Positions 1 to 5,699 of a stretch of DNA of 5,838 nt are shown here, in pieces. The stretch is from an uncultured Christensenella sp. GTDB lineage: Bacteria > Bacillota > Clostridia > Christensenellales > Borkfalkiaceae. The stretch covers positions 27,714 to 33,551 of the forward strand of contig CAJUHC010000013.1 in NCBI GenBank assembly GCA_910586345.1, read 5' to 3'. The translations under genes and the position numbers were made by a program. Each line of letters opens with the position of its first letter. The stretch's first letter is position 1. Under the pieces are notes generated by a model that saw only the letters and a program-made list of their open reading frames with translations, was not told the origin of the DNA and made no database searches.

Positions 1-2682
1 GGGTTCTTCTTCTAAATCTTCGGGAATATCTTCTTCGGTCTGAATACCGTGGATTGTGTCAACGGTATCGATTTCTTCCAAATCTCCGCTGTCGTCGATA
101 ATATCTTCCGCGTCGTTATCGAGACTTAAACTCGGCTCGGCTATTTCGCTTCCCGCCGTTTCGGGGAGTTCGGGAGCGGCTTCGAGCATTTCTTCCGCGG
201 CTTCGTCCTCGTCTCTCGCGGTAAGCGCGACGGTTGCGACTGCGCCGTCTCTCAAACGCATAAGTCTCACTCCCTTTGTATTTCTGCCTATGTGCGAAAT
301 GTCGGTGCAGTGCATTCTTATTATCGTTCCGCCGTCGGAGATAAGCATTACGTCGTCGTTATCGGTTACCTGTTTCATATTGACGAGGTAGCCCGTAACT
401 TCGTTGAATATACCGGCTTTAATGCCCTTGCCGGCCCTGCCTTGAAGCCTGTAATCTTCTATATCGCTTCTCTTGCCGTAGCCGTTGGAGGTTACCGTAA
501 GCACGTCTTTGTCCTTATCTACGACAAGCATATCGACAAGACAGTCGTCGTCGTCGAGTTTCATAGCCTTGACGCCTGCAGTGTCCCTGCCCATAGTGCG
601 AACGTCTTTTTCCGCGAACCTTATGCACTTGCCCGAACGGGAAGCTATCATAAGTTCGCTGTGGCCCGTGGTAAGAACTACGGACATTAAATCGTCACCG
701 TCGTTGAGTTTTATAGCTATTTTGCCGTTTTTGTTTATTCTCGCGAACTCGCTCAGCCTCGTCTTTTTGATAAGTCCTTTACGCGTTGCGAACGCTATGC
801 TTCCGTGCATACCTGCCTGCACGGGCATAAGCGTATTTATTTTCTCTTCCTGTGCAATCTGAACGATGTTTACAATCGCTCTGCCTCGTGCGATACGGGT
901 CGCCTCGGGAATTTCATACGCCTTGATACGGTAAACCTTGCCGATGTCCGAGAACAGGAGTATATCGTCGTGCGAGGAGCAGACGAACATTTTCTCGACG
1001 AAGTCCTCGTCCTTGGGACGGTGGGCTGTTATACCCTTTCCTCCTCGGTTCTGAGCGTGGTACTCGGAAACGGGAATTCTCTTGATATAGCCCGTATGGG
1101 TCATAGAAATTACAACCTGTTCGACGGGTATTAAGTCCGCGTCTTCGATTTCGCCGTCGTAATTGACAGCAATTTCGGTTTTTCTTACCGAAGGATATTT
1201 GCGTTTGATTTCGATAAGGTCGTTCTTTATAATTTCAAGCACTCTGCTCTCGTGCTTTAATATGTCTTTATAGTCGGCAATCAAGGCTTCGAGCTCGTTG
1301 AGTTCGTCTTTGAGCTTGTCTACTTCGAGATGAGATAATCTGTACAGTCTTAATTCCGCAACGGCGGTCGCCTGTCTTTCGTCGAGTTCGAAGTTTGCGG
1401 TAAGTTTTTTAACGCAGTCCGCTTTGTCAACGGCTTTACGGCAGACTTCAACGACCTCCTCTATACTCGCCTGCGCTATTACGAGACCGCGCAAAATGTG
1501 CGCGCGTTCTTCGGTCTTGGCAAGGTCGAATCTGGTACGGCGGGTAATTATTTCTTTCTGATGTTCGAGATAGTAATAAATGAAATCTCTGAGGTTGAGA
1601 ATTTTCGGGGTTCCGTCGACGAGCGCAAGCATTATAAGTCCGTCGGAAATCTGCAAATTCGTATGTTTATACAAAGTATTGAGTACAACCTGAGGATTCG
1701 CGTCTTTTTTGAGTTCGATAACGATACGCATACCGTCGCGGTCGGATTCTTCGCGTATGTCGGAAATCCCCTCGATTTTTTTGTCTTTGACGAGGTCAGC
1801 CATATTTTCGATTAGCTTAGCCTTGTTTACCTGATAGGGAATTTCTGAAACCACTATGCGGATACGCTGAGCGTTACCGCTCTTATATTCCTCTACTTCG
1901 CAACGGGAACGGATTGTAATACTGCCCCTGCCCGTCTTATATGCGCGTTTAATACCGCTCCTGCCCATAATCAGCGCGCCCGTAGGGAAATCCGGTGCGG
2001 GGATATACTGCATTAAGCCTTCGACGTCGATTTCGGGGTTTTCAATCATAGCGATAACGCCGTCTATAACTTCGCCGAGGTTGTGCGGGGGGATATTGGT
2101 CGCCATACCTACGGCGATGCCGTCCGAACCGTTGACGAGCATATTAGGGAAACGCGAAGGTAAAACCGTGGGTTGCATACCCGTATCGTCGAACGTAGGA
2201 TAGAAGTCAACGGTTTCTTTGTCGAGGTCGCGGAGCATTTCCGAAGAAAGTTTAGCGAGCCTTGCCTCTGTATACCTCATAGCCGCGGCGGGGTCGCCGT
2301 CGACTGAACCGAAGTTGCCGTGTCCGTCGATAAGCGGGAAATTGATTGAGAAATCCTGCGCAAGTCTTACGAGCGCGTCGTAAACCGAAGTATCGCCGTG
2401 AGGGTGATATTTACCGAGACAGTCGCCGACGATACGCGCGCATTTTCTGAACGCTTTATCGGAGTACAGTCCGAGTTCGTGCATTGAGTAAAGTATACGT
2501 CTGTGTACGGGTTTCAAGCCGTCCCTGACGTCGGGAATGGCGCGGGACACGTTTACCGCCATTGCATATGCTATAAACGATTTTTTGAGTTCCTCCTCGA
2601 CTTCGACGTCGAGGAGTTTCGTCATTTCGAGAGTTTTCTTAAATTCTTCAGTGAGCTCGGGGCTTGTCTGTTTCTTTGACAT
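1..2682 (-). CDS. gyrA: DNA gyrase subunit A (3' end outside window)
   Basis: GyrA is the DNA breakage-reunion and wrapping subunit of gyrase, acting with GyrB as A2B2 on the chromosome. The frame runs open from ATG at 2682 to base 1 (894 codons, no stop), so the C-terminus is missing. The start is fixed by a good AAAGGAG site six bases upstream. Residues about 35-145 carry the winged-helix/QRDR region with KYHPHGDTSVYDALVRLAQ (91-109); Thr98 and Asp102 match E. coli Ser83 and Asp87. The catalytic tyrosine is Tyr137 in MRYTEAR, and the DNA-intercalating Ile is Ile189 in GSDGIAVGM. Tower and coiled-coil regions follow to about 505. Six beta-pinwheel blades start near 521, 572, 627, 674, 726 and 776. 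Blade 1 has the GyrA box QNRGGKG (544-550), which marks gyrase rather than topoisomerase IV. From 823 on the chain is a highly acidic tail, making it longer than the usual 800-880 residues. It is cotranscribed behind gyrB. Confidence 0.97.
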   Translation of the reverse strand, partial: MSKKQTSPELTEEFKKTLEMTKLLDVEVEEELKKSFIAYAMAVNVSRAIPDVRDGLKPVHRRILYSMHELGLYSDKAFRKCARIVGDCLGKYHPHGDTSVYDALVRLAQDFSINFPLIDGHGNFGSVDGDPAAAMRYTEARLAKLSSEMLRDLDKETVDFYPTFDDTGMQPTVLPSRFPNMLVNGSDGIAVGMATNIPPHNLGEVIDGVIAMIENPEIDVEGLMQYIPAPDFPTGALIMGRSGIKRAYKTGRGSITIRSRCEVEEYKSGNAQRIRIVVSEIPYQVNKAKLIENMADLVKDKKIEGISDIREESDRDGMRIVIELKKDANPQVVLNTLYKHTNLQISDGLIMLALVDGTPKILNLRDFIYYYLEHQKEIITRRTRFDLAKTEERAHILRGLVIAQASIEEVVEVCRKAVDKADCVKKLTANFELDERQATAVAELRLYRLSHLEVDKLKDELNELEALIADYKDILKHESRVLEIIKNDLIEIKRKYPSVRKTEIAVNYDGEIEDADLIPVEQVVISMTHTGYIKRIPVSEYHAQNRGGKGITAHRPKDEDFVEKMFVCSSHDDILLFSDIGKVYRIKAYEIPEATRIARGRAIVNIVQIAQEEKINTLMPVQAGMHGSIAFATRKGLIKKTRLSEFARINKNGKIAIKLNDGDDLMSVVLTTGHSELMIASRSGKCIRFAEKDVRTMGRDTAGVKAMKLDDDDCLVDMLVVDKDKDVLTVTSNGYGKRSDIEDYRLQGRAGKGIKAGIFNEVTGYLVNMKQVTDNDDVMLISDGGTIIRMHCTDISHIGRNTKGVRLMRLRDGAVATVALTARDEDEAAEEMLEAAPELPETAGSEIAEPSLSLDNDAEDIIDDSGDLEEIDTVDTIHGIQTEEDIPEDLEEEP

Positions 2683-2695
2683 ATCTTACTCCTTT
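2683..2695 (-). promoter_or_regulatory. Ribosome binding site of gyrA in the 13-bp gyrB-gyrA gap
   Basis: The whole spacer between the gyrB stop (TAA, 2698-2696) and the gyrA ATG reads AAAGGAGTAAGAT on the minus strand. The GGAG core is six bases from the start. The short gap leaves no room for a promoter or terminator and supports a single gyrBA transcript with efficient independent initiation on gyrA. Confidence 0.9.
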
Positions 2696-4621
2696 TTACA
2701 CGTCGAGCTCTTCGACGAGCTTTGCGTTATCTTCTATGAACTGACGGCGGAGTTCGGGCTGCTCGCCCATAAGGAGCGAGAAATATTTATCCGCTTCGAC
2801 AGCGTCTTCGACGTTTATTCTTACGAGAGTTCTGCGCGCGGGGTCCATAGTCGTTTCCCAAAGCTGTTCTTTGTTCATTTCGCCCAAACCTTTATAGCGC
2901 TGTAAATCGAATTTGCCTTTATAGTTCTTTTTAAAGTCCTCCAAGGCCTGGTCGTCGTAAAGATAAGTATCCTGTATGCCCTTGCCCGAAACCTTGTACA
3001 AAGGCGGCTGTGCGGCGTATACGTGTCCGTTTTCTACGAGCGGACGCATATAGCGGAAGAAGAACGTCAGAAGCAGTATACGTATGTGTGAACCGTCTAC
3101 GTCCGCGTCGGTCATAATTATAATTCGGTCGTAACGGAGTTTGCTTTCGTCGTAGTTTTCCTGTATACCGCAGCCGAAAGCCGTAATCATTGCTTTTATT
3201 TCTTCGTTGCCGAGAGCGCGGTCGATTCTGACTTTTTCCACGTTGAGTATTTTTCCGCGCAGAGGCAGAATCGCCTGAAAGCGTCTGTCCCTGCCCTGCT
3301 TGGCAGTACCGCCTGCGCTGTCGCCCTCTACGATGTAAATTTCGCAAAGTTCAGCGCGTTTATCCGAACAGTCGGCAAGTTTTCCGGGGAGTTTTGTGCT
3401 TTCCAGAACGCCTTTTCTGCGCGTGTCTTCGCGCGCGAGCCTTGCCGCTTCCCTCGCCCTCTGCGCGGTAAGACAGCGCATTATAAGGTCTCTTGTTTCC
3501 GCAGGGTGTTCTTCGAGGTACATACCGAATTTTTCGGTAACCGCTTTCTGGACGAATCCTCTGACATAAGTCGAGCAAAGCTTGCTCTTGGTCTGGCTCT
3601 CGTACTGCGCGTCGGCGATTTTAACGGAAACTACCGCCGTTATGCCCTCGCGCACGTCGTCGCCCGAAAGTTTTACGTTTTCTTTCAATATGTTGAGTTT
3701 TCTGCCCGCGTCATTGATAACCTTGGTCAAAGCGGCTTTAAAGCCGTCGAGGTGGGTTCCGCCGTCGGGCTGGCGGATATTGTTCGAGAACGGGAAAATT
3801 TGTTCGTTGTAGCCGTCGTTATACTGTATCGCGACTTCCAAAAATTTATCGTCACCCTCGGATTCTTCGAAGTAAACGGGTTTGGCGAAAAGAACCGCTT
3901 TTCCCTTGTTTATGTCCTCTATGAAGTGGACGACTCCGCCCTCGTAACAGAACGTATCGGAACGCTGTCTGCCTTCGCGCTTGTCCGTCAAAGTGAGCGT
4001 AAGACCTTTATTGAGATAGGAAAGCTCGCGCAGAAGCGTTTTAAGCGTGTCGTAATTGAAATCGATTGTTTCGAAAACAGTTGCGTCGGGGTGGAAAGTT
4101 ATCGTGGTGCCCGTTTCCTGTGTTTTACCTACGACTTTTAATTTGTGTTCGGGGATACCGCAGTGATAAACCTGACGGTGAATATGCCCGTCCTGACAAA
4201 CTTCCGCAACGAGAGTATCGGAAAGCGCGTTGACGCAGGAAACGCCGACGCCGTGCAGACCCGAAGAAATCTTGTATCCGCCCGCCTTATTGCCGCCGCC
4301 GAACTTACCGCCCGCGTTGAGGTTGGTTAAAGCGAGTTCGACGCCGCTTATTCCCTCTTCTTTATTTATTCCCGTGGGAATACCTCTGCCGTTGTCTTTT
4401 ACGGAGCAGGAACCGTTCTCGGTTATTTCAACGTCGATACGGTTGCAGTAGCCCGCAAGAGCTTCGTCGATTGAGTTGTCGATAACTTCCCTGACAAGGC
4501 AGTGAAGCCCTTTTTCATCGGTAGGACCGATATACATTCCGGGGTGTTCCCTGACGGGTTCAAGACCTTTTAACGCTTTCAGACTGTTAGCGTCATAGCT
4601 CGATTTGATTTTACCAAACAT
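2696..4621 (-). CDS. gyrB: DNA gyrase subunit B, ATPase subunit
   Basis: GyrB supplies the ATPase and TOPRIM metal centre of gyrase, using ATP to drive strand passage through the GyrA gate. The 641-residue length is typical of the Gram-positive form without the E. coli insertion. GHKL ATPase motifs are complete: EVIDNSIDEAL (45-55, general base Glu45, Mg-binding Asn49), DNGRGIP (76-82) and GLHGVGVSCVNALS (121-134). The transducer QTK loop is at 343-345. The TOPRIM domain has EGDSAGG (432-438), PLRGKILNVEKVR (453-465) and the acidic metal cluster DADVDG (505-510). QRYKGLGEMN (574-583) and the MDPARRTL tail follow. Unusual points are Cys41 where E. coli has His38, a few extra residues in the ATP lid (about 108-114, GGGNKAG), and KLCSTYV in place of the common KLGNSEV after the QTK loop. 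ATG 4621 is preceded by AGAGG seven bases away and lies just downstream of an extended -10 promoter. It is the first gene of the gyrBA operon. Confidence 0.97.
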   Translation of the reverse strand: MFGKIKSSYDANSLKALKGLEPVREHPGMYIGPTDEKGLHCLVREVIDNSIDEALAGYCNRIDVEITENGSCSVKDNGRGIPTGINKEEGISGVELALTNLNAGGKFGGGNKAGGYKISSGLHGVGVSCVNALSDTLVAEVCQDGHIHRQVYHCGIPEHKLKVVGKTQETGTTITFHPDATVFETIDFNYDTLKTLLRELSYLNKGLTLTLTDKREGRQRSDTFCYEGGVVHFIEDINKGKAVLFAKPVYFEESEGDDKFLEVAIQYNDGYNEQIFPFSNNIRQPDGGTHLDGFKAALTKVINDAGRKLNILKENVKLSGDDVREGITAVVSVKIADAQYESQTKSKLCSTYVRGFVQKAVTEKFGMYLEEHPAETRDLIMRCLTAQRAREAARLAREDTRRKGVLESTKLPGKLADCSDKRAELCEIYIVEGDSAGGTAKQGRDRRFQAILPLRGKILNVEKVRIDRALGNEEIKAMITAFGCGIQENYDESKLRYDRIIIMTDADVDGSHIRILLLTFFFRYMRPLVENGHVYAAQPPLYKVSGKGIQDTYLYDDQALEDFKKNYKGKFDLQRYKGLGEMNKEQLWETTMDPARRTLVRINVEDAVEADKYFSLLMGEQPELRRQFIEDNAKLVEELDV

Positions 4622-4628
4622 TTTATTT

Positions 4629-4633
4629 CCTCT
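4629..4633 (-). promoter_or_regulatory. Ribosome binding site of gyrB
   Basis: The minus strand reads AGAGG followed by the seven-base spacer AAATAAA and then ATG at 4621. This supports the chosen start, which gives the N-terminus MFGKIKSSYD ahead of the conserved PGMYIG motif (27-32), a normal N-terminal length for GyrB. Confidence 0.85.
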
Positions 4634-4643
4634 GAAATTAATC

Positions 4644-4671
4644 TTTGATTTATTATACCATATTATATAAT
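4644..4671 (+). promoter_or_regulatory. Candidate promoter of the small zinc-ribbon gene
   Basis: A perfect plus-strand TATAAT is present at 4666-4671. The -35 is poor: TTGATT at 4645-4650 gives a short 15-base spacer, and the in-phase alternative is weaker. It would give a transcript start near 4678 and a leader of about 77 bases before the ATG at 4755. It lies inside the gyrB promoter and partly arises from the palindrome ATTATATAAT, so in such AT-rich DNA it may be chance. It is listed because the downstream gene needs a promoter here and no better candidate is visible. Confidence 0.35.
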
Positions 4672-4680
4672 CAAAAGCAA
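4652..4680 (-). promoter_or_regulatory. Probable sigma-A-type promoter of gyrBA
   Basis: On the minus strand a perfect TATAAT (4657-4652) is preceded by TATGG, matching the extended -10 pattern TRTGn. Exactly 17 bases further upstream is TTGCTT (4680-4675), a weak -35 that keeps the TTG. The predicted transcript start is near 4645, giving a leader of about 24 bases that contains only the ribosome binding site. The extended -10 would compensate for the poor -35. No operator-like palindrome is obvious beyond ATTATATAAT (4662-4671) in the spacer. Gyrase promoters in many bacteria respond to supercoiling, but that cannot be read from the sequence. Confidence 0.75.
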
Positions 4681-4713
4681 GAAAAAGGCTTCACAAAAAT
4701 TCAATTCCGTCAA

Positions 4714-4736
4714 TTTCCGCGAATAAAAAAACGCGG
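4714..4736 (+). other. Small inverted repeat in the leader of the zinc-ribbon gene
   Basis: CCGCG (4717-4721) and CGCGG (4732-4736) can form a five-base stem with a ten-base A-rich loop, 18 bases before the ATG at 4755. The same upstream arm extended to TTTCCGCG (4714-4721) is also perfectly complementary to CGCGGAAA (4778-4785) inside the gene, so two mutually exclusive pairings are possible. The stem is short and lacks an adjacent T-run, so it is not a convincing terminator. The regulatory meaning is unproven. Confidence 0.3.
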
Positions 4737-4754
4737 TTTGCACACTCTTTTTTT

Positions 4755-4910
4755 ATGAAAAAAATCAAGTGCGGAAACGCGGAAAATTTTGAAATTTACG
4801 ATAATTTTTTCGAGTGCGGAAACTGCGGAAATCACGTCTGCAAAACCAAGGCGGAACTTTGGGGAAGAGTGTGTCCGAACTGCTTCGGCAAACTTTACCG
4901 TATAAGCTGA
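4755..4910 (+). CDS. Small six-cysteine zinc-ribbon-like protein, 51 residues
   Basis: This ORF encodes 51 residues ending in TGA at 4910. It has six cysteines (6, 21, 24, 29, 40, 43) and His27. The pattern CGNCGNHVC (21-29) followed after ten residues by CPNC (40-43) gives two CxxC knuckles as in zinc ribbons, so binding of one structural Zn is the likely fold. No signal peptide or membrane segment is visible, so it is probably cytosolic. I do not recognise the family. A nucleic-acid or protein-binding role is plausible for such ribbons but is not shown. The context supports a real gene: it is divergent from gyrB and followed 11 bases later by a strong hairpin terminator shared with the convergent M50-like gene. 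Its codon choice resembles its neighbours. Weak points are the lack of a clear Shine-Dalgarno sequence before the ATG (pyrimidine-rich CACTCTTTTTTT) and its small size. No in-frame ATG, GTG or TTG exists further upstream before the stop at 4668. Confidence 0.72.
   Translation: MKKIKCGNAENFEIYDNFFECGNCGNHVCKTKAELWGRVCPNCFGKLYRIS
4768..4823 (+). repeat. 11-bp direct repeat inside the zinc-ribbon gene
   Basis: AGTGCGGAAAC occurs at 4768-4778 and 4813-4823. Each copy is followed by another GCGGAAA (4779-4785 and 4825-4831). The copies are 45 bases apart, so they are in frame and encode CGN at residues 6-8 and 21-23. This suggests either a small internal duplication or reuse of the same codons for a repeated Cys-Gly-Asn motif. 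Confidence 0.6.
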
Positions 4911-4921
4911 AAACGTTTTTC

Positions 4922-4961
4922 AAAACGACGGGCGGCGCAAAAAAGCGCCGCCCGCCGTTTT
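4922..4961. terminator. Bidirectional rho-independent terminator
   Basis: Arms 4922-4938 and 4945-4961 form a 17-base stem with a single A-C mismatch (4928/4955) and a six-base loop. The core GGGCGGCGC/GCGCCGCCC is very GC-rich, and the stem ends in an AAAA/TTTT pair. Reading plus, the stem ends in TTTT after the small gene (stop at 4910). Reading minus, it also ends in TTTT, three bases beyond the stop of the M50-like gene (4965). It therefore serves both convergent genes and insulates the gyrB promoter region from read-through out of the ppx-M50 operon. Confidence 0.92.
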
Positions 4962-4964
4962 AAC

Positions 4965-5699
4965 TTAGTTTAAATATTCTTTAAGCTGTTCGAGTCTTTC
5001 TTTATATTTTTCCGCTTGTTCCGTATCGCCTTTGGCTTTACAGTATTCGTAACGGAGTTCGGTAAGAGAAATAAACGCGGGGTCGTCTTCTTGTATTACC
5101 GGCAAGCCGAATAAGAGATTTTCATCGGTTTCCTCAATTTTCTTACCGTTCAGAACCTGCGCCTGTACGGTAAGCACCGCGAGCGTAACTTTCGCCGAAT
5201 CGCTGTTTTTTATAAGCTCGTAAATCACGAGTCCGTCCGTCTTGCCGCCGTCAAGCTGAATCGGCGCGACGTTCAAAGCGAAAAGATAGAAAGACGCAGG
5301 CAAAACGCAGATACTTATAGCAACCGGCACTGCGGGTACGAAAAGCGCGACAACGCCGAGCGCAATAAATAAAAGATTTACGAAAAGCCCGCCCGAAGCC
5401 GTGAAGATTATTCTGCCTTTCAAACCCTTGTCGGTTTTGGGAACGACGGTACAGCTCGCGCTTCCGAATACTACCTTTTTATTCAAATCCGGCACAGCCT
5501 TTATTTTGACAAGCGCGCCGAACAGCATATGTCCGAGTTCGTGAAGTAAACTTAAAACAGGAAACGACAGAACCATAACGACTACGTACAACGCGTTCAG
5601 CGGTTCGTTGCCGTAAAAGGCGAAAATTTCATACGCGCAGAATGCGGCTATCGCCAGAGACAGGAAAAACAGAACCCAGTTTATTATAAAACGCTTCAT
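4965..5699 (-). CDS. M50 (site-2 protease)-like membrane metallopeptidase
   Basis: This 244-residue integral membrane protein carries the two signatures of intramembrane zinc metalloproteases. HELGH (53-57, zinc ligands His53 and His57, catalytic Glu54) lies in a hydrophobic segment. NVAPIQLDGGK (143-153) follows a later segment, with Asp150 as the expected third ligand. TASGGLFVNLL (100-110) resembles the small-residue segment of the family, often GPxxN. Hydrophobic segments are visible at about 7-29, 36-62, 97-122 and 123-146. Residues from about 155 on form a soluble, charged C-terminal part ending in a helical TPR-like stretch (about 213-243). No PDZ domain is seen, so it is not an RseP/RasP-type protein. 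Its substrate is unknown, and a role in regulated intramembrane proteolysis is only inferred. The ATG at 5699 overlaps the upstream ppx stop as ATGA, which implies translational coupling. A GC-rich terminator follows immediately. Confidence 0.82.
   Translation of the reverse strand: MKRFIINWVLFFLSLAIAAFCAYEIFAFYGNEPLNALYVVVMVLSFPVLSLLHELGHMLFGALVKIKAVPDLNKKVVFGSASCTVVPKTDKGLKGRIIFTASGGLFVNLLFIALGVVALFVPAVPVAISICVLPASFYLFALNVAPIQLDGGKTDGLVIYELIKNSDSAKVTLAVLTVQAQVLNGKKIEETDENLLFGLPVIQEDDPAFISLTELRYEYCKAKGDTEQAEKYKERLEQLKEYLN

Noticed and set aside
544..555. (GTC)4 trinucleotide repeat
   Set aside because: It encodes four consecutive Asp (710-713) in a loop of the GyrA CTD, and it is too short to call a meaningful repeat.
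56..1134. Several overlapping plus-strand open frames (56-391, 292-690, 485-862, 805-1134)
   Set aside because: All are antisense to gyrA, whose minus-strand frame is fully open and clearly homologous. The Ser-rich products come from reverse-reading of acidic codons.
1498..2905. Plus-strand open frames 1498-1815 and 2537-2905
   Set aside because: They are antisense to gyrA or span the gyrA/gyrB junction, with no initiation signal and no recognisable domain.
2931..3578. Minus-strand open frames 2931-3347 and 3360-3578
   Set aside because: They are out-of-frame Arg-rich shadows inside gyrB on the same strand.
3506..4141. A 211-codon open frame on the plus strand, antisense to gyrB
   Set aside because: It lies wholly opposite the conserved gyrB coding sequence, has no ribosome binding site, and its protein is low-complexity Phe/Val-rich text typical of the antisense of biased codons.
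3582..4451. Plus-strand open frames 3582-3812, 4145-4330 and 4230-4451
   Set aside because: They are antisense shadows of gyrB without ribosome binding sites or domain features.
1..4621. Interpretation of the pair as topoisomerase IV (parE-parC)
   Set aside because: A near-canonical GyrA box (QNRGGKG), six CTD blades and the gyrB-then-gyrA layout favour gyrase despite a ParC-like LYRLS stretch.
4717..4745. CCGCG/CGCGG hairpin as a rho-independent terminator
   Set aside because: The stem is only five bases, the loop is ten bases, no T-run follows the arm directly, and no plus-strand gene reads into it.
4671..4754. N-terminal extension of the small zinc-ribbon gene
   Set aside because: The frame is open back to a stop at 4668 but contains no ATG, GTG or TTG, so ATG 4755 is the only normal start.
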